Positions 8,874 to 17,927 of a stretch of DNA of 64,000 nt are shown piece by piece (the first letter of the stretch is position 1; the number at the start of each line of letters is the position of its first letter). Position numbers and translations under genes: made by a program. Source of the DNA: Candidatus Methylopumilus planktonicus. Its GTDB lineage: Bacteria; Pseudomonadota; Gammaproteobacteria; Burkholderiales; Methylophilaceae. The DNA lies in the NCBI RefSeq assembly GCF_006364715.1, contig NZ_CP040984.1:806001-870000 (forward strand). The letters run 5' to 3'. Below the pieces are notes generated by a model, which worked only from the letters and a program-made list of their open reading frames with translations, searched no databases and was not told the origin of the DNA.

Positions 8874-10070
8874 TTGAGTAACATAATTTTTTCATGGGAA
8901 ATGGGAAGTAACTCTGGTCACATATCTGAAATATTGCCGTTAGCTAAGACATTAAAAAATCAGGGGCATACTGTCAATCTTCTTTTCAGAGAAATACACG
9001 GTATCAATCTTTCTGATTTAGATAATATTCGCGTATTTCAATCGCCTATTTGGCTAGCCAATGTTTCTGGGCTAGCTAAACCGCCTATTAGTTTTGCTGA
9101 AATTCTGCTTCGATTCGGTTATCACGATAAAACTTATCTTATAAAAATGATTGAGGTTTGGTGCAATACACTTAAGTTATTTAATCCTGACTTACTGATT
9201 GCCAATTTCTCTCCGACAGCAATTTTAGCCGCAAGAATATTAAACTTACCCGTAATGACTATTGGTACGGGTTTTTATACACCACCATCAATCAATCCAT
9301 TACCAAGCATAAGGCCATGGTTGCAAAATGATAATCAAAGATTATTAAATTCGGATATTAGGGTAACCAAGACAATTAATAGCGCTATCAGTTCTTATGG
9401 TGCTGAACCGATTGCAAGCCTAGCCGACTTATTTAAGGTTCACAAAAACTTCTTTTTTACTTACCCTGAGCTAGACCACTATCACAATAGAGCAATTAAC
9501 AATATAGATGAGTTTATTGGTCCGATATTTGATATGTCCCGGGGGCCTGAGGTCAGTTGGACTTATAACTCAAATGTAAAAGTTTTTGTGTATTTGCGAC
9601 CAAATTTCCGTGATTGTGAGTTAGTAATTAGAGCGCTACAACAACTAGACTATGCAGTTATTGCTGTCATTCCAGGACTTTCTCAATCCGCAAAAGAAAA
9701 GCTTCATGGTAAAAATATTAATATTTATACTGAATCTATTCAATTAAGGAGCATTGTTAATGAATGTGATTTGGCTATAGGTTATGGTGGACATGGATTT
9801 ACTTCCGCTATGTTGCTATCCAATGTCCCGCAATTAATTTTCCCAACCAACATTGAGCAATTTTTGCTTGCACAACGCATTGAAAATCTTGGGGCTTGTG
9901 AAGTGGTCAATACTGAAGCACATACGCCGAACTACTATGACTTAATTAAAAATTTGATAACAAAAAAATCGTTAAAAAGCTCGTGCATCCAATATGCAAA
10001 ACGTTATCCCAAATACAATCAAGATAACCAATTAAATAAGATTAAAAATTACATAGAGTTAAATATTTAA
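8874..10070 (+). CDS. GT1-family (YjiC-like) glycosyltransferase
   Basis: A 398-residue GT-B glycosyltransferase with a TTG start. The N-terminal domain shows the typical first strand and loop (SGHISEILPLAKTLKNQGH). The C-terminal domain carries the donor-binding stretch of the MGT/YjiC family: a Gly-Gly-His-Gly motif, then VPQLIFPTNIEQFLLAQRI. This family moves sugars from nucleotide donors to small or lipid acceptors; the acceptor here cannot be read. It stands alone between an AT-rich spacer and an autotransporter remnant, in a region with lower GC than the core genes. The start is tentative because no good Shine-Dalgarno precedes it. Confidence 0.8.
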   Translation: MSNIIFSWEMGSNSGHISEILPLAKTLKNQGHTVNLLFREIHGINLSDLDNIRVFQSPIWLANVSGLAKPPISFAEILLRFGYHDKTYLIKMIEVWCNTLKLFNPDLLIANFSPTAILAARILNLPVMTIGTGFYTPPSINPLPSIRPWLQNDNQRLLNSDIRVTKTINSAISSYGAEPIASLADLFKVHKNFFFTYPELDHYHNRAINNIDEFIGPIFDMSRGPEVSWTYNSNVKVFVYLRPNFRDCELVIRALQQLDYAVIAVIPGLSQSAKEKLHGKNINIYTESIQLRSIVNECDLAIGYGGHGFTSAMLLSNVPQLIFPTNIEQFLLAQRIENLGACEVVNTEAHTPNYYDLIKNLITKKSLKSSCIQYAKRYPKYNQDNQLNKIKNYIELNI

Positions 10071-10149
10071 TATAGTTAAATACTATCCTTCAAAATAGTA
10101 CTATTTACCTGAGCTTTAGATGGGTATTTACTTTGGAGCTTTTTTAGGT

Positions 10150-10338
10150 ATGAACAAAAATCATCGCATAATTCTTAATCAGGAAATGGGATTAAACCAG
10201 GAGGCTTTTGAAATAACAAGATCGCACTTTAACCCTACTCCCTCCGTTAAAAAAGCACCAAAAATAAGCTCAATGTCTCTGGCAATTCTCCTTGCTTTGG
10301 GAGGTGCATCTTTGCCGTTAGTTGCTCGTTGCAATTAA
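10150..10338 (+). pseudogene. Remnant of an autotransporter/adhesin start (ESPR-like extended signal peptide)
   Basis: From the ATG at 10150 the 62-residue product starts MNKNHRIILNQEMG and has a later EITRSH. This resembles the extended signal peptide region of type V secreted adhesins (start MNKxxRxIxN, later E-x-x-R-S-H). A basic linker (SVKKAPK) and a hydrophobic core (LAILLALGGASLPLVA) follow. The frame then stops where a passenger domain should begin, and the tmRNA gene follows 45 bp later. It is most simply a truncated adhesin gene. It could be a real short peptide, which is less likely. Confidence 0.5.
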
Positions 10339-10382
10339 GGTTATAAGTAATGAATAAAATCAATAATTAAAGTAAATATTAA

Positions 10383-10745
10383 TGGTGGAGCTGGGGGGAA
10401 TCGAACCCCCGTCCGTAAGTACTCTACAGAAAGTTCTACATGTTTAGCTATCGTTGTTTTTGTTTAACGGTTCAATCACCAACGAGCAAGCAATTTCGCC
10501 GCGAGTCACCTTAGTTTAATTATTAGTTAAGTGACCCAACCAATAACGAGTCTCTCTTTATGACGCTGCTGTGGTTGCCCACCCGACCGAGAGACACTTC
10601 GGTGCAGCGTCCAGCTGGATTAAGCAGCTAGAGCGTAAGTTTCGTCGTTTGCGACTATACTTGTTTCTAGATGGATTTACGAGGTAACTAGGCCTCGACA
10701 TGCCCTCACCTGCTTTGCAACCCACGTCGAAACCGGGTCAGCCCC
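10383..10745 (-). ncRNA. ssrA: Transfer-messenger RNA (tmRNA)
   Basis: The 5' end reads GGGGCTGACC and the 3' end reads GAATCCCCCCAGCTCCACCA on the minus strand, the paired tRNA-like ends of a one-piece tmRNA of about 363 nt with an encoded CCA. The tag frame lies at 10652-10620: a GCA resume codon preceded by TAGTC, then a reading frame for ANDETYALAA and a TAA stop. tmRNA rescues stalled ribosomes together with SmpB, whose gene lies 19 bp upstream on the same strand. Confidence 0.97.
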
Positions 10746-10758
10746 AAAGCAAGATCTC

Positions 10759-10764
10759 ATTATA
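10759..10764 (-). promoter_or_regulatory. Candidate -10 box of tmRNA
   Basis: A perfect TATAAT on the minus strand lies 13 bp before the mature 5' end of tmRNA, immediately after the smpB stop codon. No strong -35 is seen. The mature end is made by processing, so a start a few bases upstream is reasonable. Confidence 0.45.
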
Positions 10765-11217
10765 CTACTTCTTGTTAGCCGCCCGTATGATTCTTGCCTT
10801 ATCCCGCTCCCAGTCGCGTTCTTTTTCAGCGTTTCGCTTGTCGTATTGTTTTTTGCCTTTTGCCAAACCTATTTCAATTTTGATACGCCCACCCTTAAAG
10901 TGCATATCAATGGGTACTAAGGTGTACCCTGAACGCTCTACCTTACCGATGAGCTTTGCAATTTCTTCACTATGAAGTAAAAGTTTTCGGGTGCGGATCG
11001 CATCGGGACGAATGTGGGTTGAAGCAGCACCCATCGGTGTAATGTGGCAACCGATAAGATAAATCTCGCCCCTTTGAATAATGACGTAGGCTTCTTTTAT
11101 GTTCGTGCGATTGTCACGAATGGCTTTGACTTCCCAGCCTTCCAATACGATACCGGCTTCATATTTTGCTTCGATGAAGTAGTCGTGAAAAGCTTTTTTG
11201 TTTTGAACAATGCTCAT
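10765..11217 (-). CDS. smpB: SsrA-binding protein
   Basis: A 150-residue protein that binds tmRNA and takes it into the empty A site of stalled ribosomes. The family signatures are present: an early Lys-Ala-Phe-His-Asp-Tyr run, GWEVKAIR, HIRPDA, and the basic C-terminal tail (GKKQYDKRNAEKERDWERD then RIIRAANKK) that enters the mRNA channel. Length is typical. It lies directly upstream of ssrA on the same strand. Confidence 0.97.
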   Translation of the reverse strand: MSIVQNKKAFHDYFIEAKYEAGIVLEGWEVKAIRDNRTNIKEAYVIIQRGEIYLIGCHITPMGAASTHIRPDAIRTRKLLLHSEEIAKLIGKVERSGYTLVPIDMHFKGGRIKIEIGLAKGKKQYDKRNAEKERDWERDKARIIRAANKK

Positions 11218-11270
11218 GGAAACTAACTAATCCTTTAAAATATGTATTTTACGCTAAATCAATTTATCCC

Positions 11271-11705
11271 ATGCCTGATGTCAAAAAAAATGTGATTGTG
11301 AATCACTCGGTGGACCTGATGTTTAACCTTGTCGATCGCATTGAAGACTACCCCTTATTTTTACCCTGGTGTGGGGGCTCAGAAGTATTGGAACGAAATA
11401 CTGAAATCACAAAAGCCTCTATTCATATTAAATACAGCGGAGTAAATCAAAGCTTCACCACACAAAACACAAAACACTATCCTGATCGCATTGATTTAAA
11501 ATTAATCGATGGGCCTTTTAAAGTTTTGGAAGGTTATTGGATATTCCATAAAATTAATGAAGAAGCCTGCAGCATCGAATTTCATTTACATTACGAATTT
11601 GCAAATTTCATTTTAGATAAATTGATCTCGCCTATTTTCGGCCAAATCGCGAATACGTTTGTGGATGGATTTGTGACACAAGCTGATAAAATATATACAA
11701 AATAA
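11271..11705 (+). CDS. ratA: RatA-type START/Coq10-domain protein
   Basis: A 144-residue protein of the polyketide cyclase / Coq10-like START fold (motifs MFNLVDRIEDYPLFLPWC, LIDGPFKVLEG, LHYEFAN). In E. coli RatA was described as a factor that blocks 70S ribosome association; the wider family binds ubiquinone or other lipids, so the role here is uncertain. It is divergent from smpB with about 50 bp between starts and is followed after 21 bp by the rnfH-like gene, the conserved E. coli order smpB / ratA-ratB. Confidence 0.88.
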   Translation: MPDVKKNVIVNHSVDLMFNLVDRIEDYPLFLPWCGGSEVLERNTEITKASIHIKYSGVNQSFTTQNTKHYPDRIDLKLIDGPFKVLEGYWIFHKINEEACSIEFHLHYEFANFILDKLISPIFGQIANTFVDGFVTQADKIYTK

Positions 11706-11726
11706 CTAAAGATTAAAGAGTGTTTT

Positions 11727-12038
11727 ATGCCAAACGAAATTTTGATTGAAGTAGCCTACGCGCTGCCAAAAAAGCAGCTCATTATTCCTGTCAAAGTGAA
11801 AAAAGGGATTACAGCAGCAGAAGCGATTCAACTTTCAGGGATTGTTAAAAAATTCCCTGAAATTGATTTGAGTGTTAATCAAATTGGCATTTTTGGAAAA
11901 CTCACACAATTGGATCACATCATGCGTGAACGGGATCGTATCGAAATCTATCGCCCTCTTATTGCTGACCCGAAAGAGATTAGACGTCAACGTGCGGCCG
12001 AAGGTAAGGTCATGAAAAAAGGTGGGGATAGCGCTTAA
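11727..12038 (+). CDS. rnfH: RnfH-family ubiquitin-like protein (RatB)
   Basis: A 103-residue protein with the beta-grasp pattern of the RnfH family: an early EVAYALPKKQ, VKKGITAAEAI, then RDRIEIYRPLIADPKEIRRQ, which is the family signature near the end. The molecular role is not settled. It follows ratA closely and probably shares its transcript. Confidence 0.9.
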   Translation: MPNEILIEVAYALPKKQLIIPVKVKKGITAAEAIQLSGIVKKFPEIDLSVNQIGIFGKLTQLDHIMRERDRIEIYRPLIADPKEIRRQRAAEGKVMKKGGDSA

Positions 12039-12075
12039 AACCCACGATTTCTTAGCCATAACGAGACTTTTTCTG

Positions 12076-12081
12076 TATAAT
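12076..12081 (+). promoter_or_regulatory. Candidate guaB promoter (-10 box)
   Basis: A perfect TATAAT 26 bp before the guaB ATG, with a weak -35-like TTAGCC about 18 bp upstream, lies in the gap after rnfH. An AAAGGA ribosome binding site follows at about 12095. Confidence 0.45.
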
Positions 12082-12106
12082 TTCGTTTTGCGCAAAGGAT
12101 CAAAAG

Positions 12107-13567
12107 ATGCGTTTAATACAACAAGCACTCACTTTCGATGACGTGCTCCTCGTTCCAGCTCATTCCACAGTGTTGCCGCGTGAAGTGAATTTAACCACGC
12201 AACTCACCCGAAAAATCAAACTTCATATTCCTATTGTATCGGCTGCGATGGATACAGTGACTGAGTCACGTTTGGCCATAGCATTAGCCCAAGAAGGTGG
12301 ACTCGGTATCATTCATAAAAATATGACGCCACAGGAACAGGCTTACCAAGTGTCCCGTGTGAAGCGTTTCGAGTCTGGTGTGGTGAATGATCCCATTACG
12401 ATTGAACCTAATATGTCAGTCCGAGATGTCATGAACCTTACAGCACTTCATAAAATTTCAGGGTTACCTGTGATCGATGGTGGCAAGATTGTCGGTATCG
12501 TGACTAACCGAGATTTACGTTTTGAAACGAATCTCGATCAGCCTATTAAAAATATCATGACGCCGCGTGATCGATTGGTCACTGTGAAAGAAGGTGAATC
12601 CAAAGAAGAAGTGATTCGTTTACTTCATCACCATCGCTTAGAACGTGTTTTAGTGATCGATAAAAATGATGCGTTAAAAGGTTTAATTACGGTTAAAGAT
12701 ATCCAAAAATCATCCGACCATCCTTATGCATGTAAAGACGATAAAGGTCGACTTTGCGCAGGTGCCGCTGTCGGTGTGGGTGAAGGTACTGGAGAGCGTG
12801 TTGAATTATTAGCAAATGCTGGTGTTGATGTGATTGTGGTGGATACAGCGCACGGTCACGCGCAAGGGGTGATTGATCGCGTCACATGGGTTAAAAAACA
12901 TTTCCCACATATCGAAGTGATCGGCGGCAATATTGCAACTGCTGATGCTGCAAAAGCACTAGTGGATGCGGGAGCTGATGGCGTAAAAGTAGGTATCGGT
13001 CCAGGCTCAATTTGCACCACACGGATTGTGGCAGGTGTCGGCATTCCACAAATTACTGCGATTAGTAATGTCGCTGAAGCATTAAGTAAACTTAATATTC
13101 CATTCATTGGTGATGGTGGTATTAGATTCTCAGGAGATGTCGCAAAAGCGATTGCTGCAGGTGCTAACTCTGTGATGTTAGGTTCGATGTTTGCAGGCAC
13201 TGAAGAAGCACCAGGTGAGGTTGAACTCTTCCAAGGTAGATCTTATAAATCCTATCGCGGCATGGGTTCTATTGGTGCGATGCAAAAAGGATCGTCTGAT
13301 CGTTACTTCCAAGACTCTGAAAACAATGCAGATAAATTAGTACCCGAAGGTATTGAAGGACGTGTCCCTTATAAAGGGAGTGTGATTAGTGTGATTCATC
13401 AATTGATGGGTGGGCTTCGTGCTTCCATGGGTTATGTTGGCGCAAGAAACATCGATGAGATGCGTAATAAAGCGAATTTTGTGCAAATCACAAGTGCAGG
13501 TATGCGCGAATCCCATGTGCATGATGTGCAGATCACTAAAGAGGCTCCCAATTACCGTGTTGATTAA
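12107..13567 (+). CDS. guaB: Inosine-5'-monophosphate dehydrogenase
   Basis: A 486-residue cytosolic enzyme that oxidises IMP to XMP with NAD, the first committed step to GMP. The TIM barrel is split by a CBS-domain pair at about residues 95-205. The catalytic loop GPGSICTTR contains the nucleophile Cys, followed by IGDGGIRFSGD (IMP binding) and the flap region GMGSIGAM. Length is typical. The GMP synthase gene follows, separated by a hairpin. Confidence 0.97.
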   Translation: MRLIQQALTFDDVLLVPAHSTVLPREVNLTTQLTRKIKLHIPIVSAAMDTVTESRLAIALAQEGGLGIIHKNMTPQEQAYQVSRVKRFESGVVNDPITIEPNMSVRDVMNLTALHKISGLPVIDGGKIVGIVTNRDLRFETNLDQPIKNIMTPRDRLVTVKEGESKEEVIRLLHHHRLERVLVIDKNDALKGLITVKDIQKSSDHPYACKDDKGRLCAGAAVGVGEGTGERVELLANAGVDVIVVDTAHGHAQGVIDRVTWVKKHFPHIEVIGGNIATADAAKALVDAGADGVKVGIGPGSICTTRIVAGVGIPQITAISNVAEALSKLNIPFIGDGGIRFSGDVAKAIAAGANSVMLGSMFAGTEEAPGEVELFQGRSYKSYRGMGSIGAMQKGSSDRYFQDSENNADKLVPEGIEGRVPYKGSVISVIHQLMGGLRASMGYVGARNIDEMRNKANFVQITSAGMRESHVHDVQITKEAPNYRVD

Positions 13568-13583
13568 TTTAAATCTATCAACC

Positions 13584-13611
13584 AAAAAGCCTCCGACCAA
13601 GGAGGCTTTTT
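13584..13611 (+). terminator. Hairpin between guaB and guaA: terminator/attenuator overlapping the guaA RBS
   Basis: Arms AAAAAGCCTCC (13584-13594) and GGAGGCTTTTT (13601-13611) are perfectly complementary with a 6-nt loop and end in a T-run, so this is a rho-independent terminator by form. The guaA ATG follows only 7 nt later, and the 3' arm carries GGAGG, the only Shine-Dalgarno-like sequence before guaA. Confidence 0.8.
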
Positions 13612-13618
13612 AAATCCT

Positions 13619-15178
13619 ATGGATAAAATTCTTATACTCGACTTTGGCTCCCAATACACACAACTCATCGCACGTCGTGTGCGAGAGATGCATGTCTATT
13701 CGGAACTTTATTCGCATGACATGAATGAAGAAGACATCAAAGCATTTAATCCAAAAGGTATTATTTTGTCAGGCGGGCCTAATTCAGTTTATGAATCAGA
13801 TACACCTATCGCACCTCCGATCGTTTTTGATCTTGGCGTTCCTGTCTTAGGTATTTGTTATGGCATGCAAACGATGGCAGCGCAACTCGGCGGTAAAGTT
13901 GAAAATGCAAATACGCGTGAATTTGGATACGCTGAAATTAGAGCGCATAACCACTCACCTCTTCTAGAAAACATTCAAGATAAAACGAATCCAGAAGGTC
14001 ACGGACTTCTTGATGTGTGGATGAGTCATGGCGATAAAGTCACAGAACTACCACCGCAATTTAAAGTGATTGCAAGTAATGCATCCACGCCAATTGCTGG
14101 CATGATGTATGAATCAAAAAAATTCTATGGGGTGCAATTCCATCCTGAAGTCACACACACTAAAAAAGGTTTTAACATTCTCAAACAATTTGTAAATAAA
14201 ATTTGTGAATGTAAATCAAGCTGGACGATGCCTAATTATATTGAAACAGCAGTGAAACATATTCAAGACACTGTAAAAGATGATGAAGTGATATTGGGCT
14301 TATCAGGGGGTGTTGATTCGTCCGTTGCCGCAGCCCTCATTCATAAAGCGATTGGGAAAAAACTCACATGCGTATTTGTAGATAACGGTTTGCTTCGTCT
14401 AAATGAAGCCACACAAGTCATGAAAACATTTCATGATAACTTAGGCGTTAAGGTCATCCATGTGGATGCATCACATAAATTTTTGAACGATTTAAAAGGT
14501 GTAACGGATCCAGAACAAAAACGAAAAATTATCGGTCGTGAGTTCGTAGAAGTTTTTCAGAATGAAGCTAAAAAAATTCCAAAAGCGAAATGGTTAGCTC
14601 AAGGCACGATCTATCCTGATGTCATTGAATCAGCATCTGCTAAAACTAAAAAAGCACATACGATTAAGAGTCATCATAACGTCGGTGGTTTACCTGAAAC
14701 GCTCAATTTAAAACTCTTAGAACCTTTGCGTGAACTTTTTAAAGATGAAGTACGTGAATTAGGCATTGCATTAGGCCTTCCTAAAACCATGGTCTATCGT
14801 CATCCTTTCCCCGGCCCTGGTTTAGGTGTGCGTATTTTAGGTGAAGTGAAATCAGAATTTGCAGACTTACTTCGTCGTGCTGATGCCATCTTTATAGAAG
14901 AACTTATCCATTCGGGTTGGTATGAAAAAACTTCTCAAGCCTTTGCGGTATTTTTACCGGTGAAATCAGTAGGTGTGATGGGGGATGGTAGAACGTATGA
15001 ATATGTTGTGGCTCTGAGAGCCGTTGTCACATCAGACTTTATGACTGCCCACTGGGCAGAATTACCTTATGACCTTTTGGGTAAAGTATCCAATCGTATT
15101 ATTAATGAGGTCCGAGGTATTAATCGCGTCGTCTATGATATTTCTGGCAAACCACCTGCAACGATTGAGTGGGAATAA
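13619..15178 (+). CDS. guaA: GMP synthase (glutamine-hydrolysing)
   Basis: A 519-residue two-domain enzyme that converts XMP to GMP. The N-terminal class I glutamine amidotransferase domain has GICYGMQ (nucleophile Cys) and the His-Pro-Glu of VQFHPEVTH. The ATP pyrophosphatase domain has the P-loop LSGGVDSS, and the C-terminal dimerisation domain ends with the conserved GKPPATIEWE. The start MDKILILDFGSQYTQL matches the family exactly, so the ATG right after the hairpin is correct. It is the second gene after guaB. Confidence 0.97.
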   Translation: MDKILILDFGSQYTQLIARRVREMHVYSELYSHDMNEEDIKAFNPKGIILSGGPNSVYESDTPIAPPIVFDLGVPVLGICYGMQTMAAQLGGKVENANTREFGYAEIRAHNHSPLLENIQDKTNPEGHGLLDVWMSHGDKVTELPPQFKVIASNASTPIAGMMYESKKFYGVQFHPEVTHTKKGFNILKQFVNKICECKSSWTMPNYIETAVKHIQDTVKDDEVILGLSGGVDSSVAAALIHKAIGKKLTCVFVDNGLLRLNEATQVMKTFHDNLGVKVIHVDASHKFLNDLKGVTDPEQKRKIIGREFVEVFQNEAKKIPKAKWLAQGTIYPDVIESASAKTKKAHTIKSHHNVGGLPETLNLKLLEPLRELFKDEVRELGIALGLPKTMVYRHPFPGPGLGVRILGEVKSEFADLLRRADAIFIEELIHSGWYEKTSQAFAVFLPVKSVGVMGDGRTYEYVVALRAVVTSDFMTAHWAELPYDLLGKVSNRIINEVRGINRVVYDISGKPPATIEWE

Positions 15179-15181
15179 TTA

Positions 15182-15679
15182 ATGAGTCGCGCATTTGTTA
15201 AAGAAAATGATTTGGAACATGCGGGGATTGATATTCCTGAGAGACCATTAAGTGATGAGCCTAACTATGTCACGCCTAATGGACTTAAACTTCTTAATAC
15301 ACAAATTGATGCGCTTGAAATTGAGCGTGAAGAATTAAAGAATAAAAAAGATGATCCTATCGCTAAACAAAAAATTGCCATCGTAGAGCGAGATATGCGT
15401 TATTATGCAGCGCGGATTGAGTCAGCCATTCTGACAGCTCCTTCAGAAGAAGATCATTCAATGGTATTGTTTGGTGCCAAAGTTACTGTGGAAGATGAAG
15501 AAGGCAAATTAAGTACTTACGAGATTGTGGGTGAAGATGAATCAGATATTCATCAAGGCAAGGTGAGTTATTTGTCCCCTCTTGCTGAAGCACTTATTGG
15601 TGCAAAATTGAATGATGAAGTGACTTGGGAAAAACCGATAGGTGACAGCTATCTCACGATACAAAAAATAGAATATTAA
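15182..15679 (+). CDS. greB: GreB-type transcript cleavage factor
   Basis: A 165-residue protein of the GreA/GreB family, which enters the RNA polymerase secondary channel and triggers cleavage of backtracked RNA. The N-terminus (MSRAFVKENDLEHAG, then ERPLS, then NYVTPNGLKLL) is that of betaproteobacterial GreB. A coiled coil covers about residues 45-85, and a C-terminal FKBP-like domain includes YEIVGEDESD and SPLAEALIGAK. It starts 3 bp after guaA and is probably cotranscribed with it. Confidence 0.9.
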   Translation: MSRAFVKENDLEHAGIDIPERPLSDEPNYVTPNGLKLLNTQIDALEIEREELKNKKDDPIAKQKIAIVERDMRYYAARIESAILTAPSEEDHSMVLFGAKVTVEDEEGKLSTYEIVGEDESDIHQGKVSYLSPLAEALIGAKLNDEVTWEKPIGDSYLTIQKIEY

Positions 15680-15698
15680 TTTTAAGAAAAGGCAAAGT

Positions 15699-16304
15699 AT
15701 GCAAGTTAAAGAAGCCATACAACAAAGAAGATCGATTAAGCATTTTGATACCAGTCACGTCATGACTGAAAAAGAAATTTATGAACTACTCTCTCATGCG
15801 ATTTTATCCCCTACGGCTTTTAATATTCAAAACTGGAGATTTATCGTAGTGACCGATAAATCATTACGACAAAAAATTCGTGCAGTCAGCTGGGGCCAGG
15901 CACAAGTGGAAGAGGCTTCAATTTTGATTGTATTGGTGGCAGACCTTATGGCGTGGAATAAAGAACCAGGTCGTTATTGGAAAGATGCACCCAAACCTGT
16001 GCAAGATTATTTAGTACCTGCCATTCAACAATATTATGAAGGCAAACCAGAAGTGCAACGCGATGAAGCGATGCGATCTTGTGGAATGGCTGCGATGAAT
16101 TTAATGCTTTACGCCAAATCAATGGGTTATGATACGTGCCCTATGGATGGCTTTGATTTTGATAAGGTGGGTGAATTACTAAATTTACCTTCCGATCACA
16201 CGCCAGCGATGTTTGTATGTGTAGGAAAAGGTATTAAAGAAGCGATGCCACGAGGTGGACAATTGCCTCTCGATGAAGTTGTCATTCAGAATCAATTTAA
16301 ATAA
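15699..16304 (+). CDS. Nitroreductase-family flavoprotein
   Basis: A 201-residue protein with the FMN-binding start of the family (QQRRSIKHFD, then SPTAFNIQNWRF) and a Gly-Met-Ala-Ala-Met-Asn-Leu-Met-Leu helix. Members reduce nitro compounds, quinones or flavins with NAD(P)H; the natural substrate cannot be read from sequence. It sits in a plus-strand run with greB and ybiT, with short gaps. Confidence 0.88.
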   Translation: MQVKEAIQQRRSIKHFDTSHVMTEKEIYELLSHAILSPTAFNIQNWRFIVVTDKSLRQKIRAVSWGQAQVEEASILIVLVADLMAWNKEPGRYWKDAPKPVQDYLVPAIQQYYEGKPEVQRDEAMRSCGMAAMNLMLYAKSMGYDTCPMDGFDFDKVGELLNLPSDHTPAMFVCVGKGIKEAMPRGGQLPLDEVVIQNQFK

Positions 16305-16327
16305 AAAAATTTTAAGGATCTATAAGC

Positions 16328-17926
16328 GTGCTTATAAGTAATAACATCACCATTCAGTTTGGTGCAAAACCCCTCTTTGAAAATGTCTCCGTTAAATTTG
16401 GGGATGGCAATCGCTATGGCTTAATCGGTGCCAATGGTTGTGGTAAATCCACTTTCATGAAAATTTTAGCAGGCGTATTAGACCCCACTTCAGGCAATGT
16501 CTCATTAGACAAAAATGAACGTATGTCATGGTTAAAACAAGATCAATTCGCTTATGAAGATCAGCGTGTACTAGATGTCGTGATGATGGGTCATGAAGAG
16601 ATGTGGAAGGCGAACGAAGAAAAAAACGCCATCTATATGAATCCCGATGCGACTGAAGAAGATTACATGAAGGCTGCTGAATTAGAAGGCGTCTATGCTG
16701 AATTTGATGGTTACACGGCAGAAGCCCGAGCAGGTGAATTGTTAATTGGTGTGGGAATTCCCATCGAACAGCACCAAGGTCCAATGAGCCAGATCGCACC
16801 TGGTTTTAAATTGCGCGTGCTATTAACGCAAGCGATTTTTTCTAATCCAGATATTTTGTTACTCGACGAACCGACTAACAACTTAGATATTCATACGATC
16901 CAATGGCTAGAAGATACGCTAAATAATCGTAACTCTAGCATGATTATTATTTCTCATGATAGGCACTTCTTAAATCGAGTATGCACACACATGGCTGACA
17001 TGGATTATGGCAAGCTCACAGTGTATCCAGGTAATTATGATAATTACATGGAAGCGTCCACTATGGCCCGCCAACAAAAACTGAAAGACAACGACAAGGC
17101 AAAAGAACAGATTGCCGAACTTCAAGAGTTCGTGCGACGTTTTTCTGCTAATGCATCAAAAGCGCGTCAAGCCACGAGTCGAGCAAAACAAATTGATAAA
17201 ATTAAAGTAGAAGAATTTGTGCCATCCAGCCGTCAGTACCCTTATATTCGTTTTGATTATGACGATAAGGATAAGCTCCATCGCCAAGCGGTGGAAATTA
17301 AAAACCTGACTCACGGTTTTGATAGTGAGTTATTCAAAAATTTTAATTTGCTTGTCGAAGCAGGTGAACGCATTGCTGTCATCGGTGAAAATGGTATTGG
17401 TAAAACGACATTTCTCAGATGTTTAGTTAATGAATTAAAACCTAATCATGGTGAAATCAAGTGGGCTGAAAAAGCAAAGATTGGTTATTTCGCGCAAGAT
17501 CATGCAACTGATTTTGAAAAAGATGTGACGCTCTTTGATTGGATGAAAGACTGTGCACAATCCGGTGAAGATGACCAAGCCATTCGCAGTATTTTAGGAA
17601 GACTTTTATTTTCAGGTGAAGATACTAAAAAATCGGTGAAGGTTTTATCAGGTGGAGAAAAAGGCCGTATGCTTTTTGGTAAACTCATGCTTGCAAAAAC
17701 AAATGTGCTTCTGATGGATGAACCTACAAATCATATGGACATGGAGTCGATTGAGTCTCTTAATACAGCGCTCGATAAATACAAGGGTACTTTATTTTTT
17801 GTGAGTCACGACCGTGAATTTGTAAGTTCGATTGCAACGCGTATTATTGAAATCAAAAGTGATCATATTATTGACTTCTCTGGCAACTACGAAGACTACC
17901 TTGTCAGCCAGGGGCAAGCTACTTAA
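16328..17926 (+). CDS. ybiT: ABC-F ribosome-associated ATPase YbiT
   Basis: A 532-residue soluble protein with two ABC ATPase domains and no membrane segment. It has Walker A GANGCGKST and GENGIGKTT, the second-domain signature LSGGEKGRM, and two Walker B stretches (LLLDEPTNNLD, LMDEPTNHMD). The start (MLISNNITIQFGAKPLFENV) and the linker RFSANASKARQATSRAKQID are nearly those of E. coli YbiT. ABC-F proteins act on the ribosomal E site. The start is GTG. It converges with typA, with a single base between their stop codons. Confidence 0.93.
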   Translation: MLISNNITIQFGAKPLFENVSVKFGDGNRYGLIGANGCGKSTFMKILAGVLDPTSGNVSLDKNERMSWLKQDQFAYEDQRVLDVVMMGHEEMWKANEEKNAIYMNPDATEEDYMKAAELEGVYAEFDGYTAEARAGELLIGVGIPIEQHQGPMSQIAPGFKLRVLLTQAIFSNPDILLLDEPTNNLDIHTIQWLEDTLNNRNSSMIIISHDRHFLNRVCTHMADMDYGKLTVYPGNYDNYMEASTMARQQKLKDNDKAKEQIAELQEFVRRFSANASKARQATSRAKQIDKIKVEEFVPSSRQYPYIRFDYDDKDKLHRQAVEIKNLTHGFDSELFKNFNLLVEAGERIAVIGENGIGKTTFLRCLVNELKPNHGEIKWAEKAKIGYFAQDHATDFEKDVTLFDWMKDCAQSGEDDQAIRSILGRLLFSGEDTKKSVKVLSGGEKGRMLFGKLMLAKTNVLLMDEPTNHMDMESIESLNTALDKYKGTLFFVSHDREFVSSIATRIIEIKSDHIIDFSGNYEDYLVSQGQAT

Positions 17927-17927
17927 T

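Noticed and set aside
10700..10975. Plus-strand open frame across tmRNA and smpB
   Set aside because: It runs antisense to tmRNA and smpB, which are both certain.
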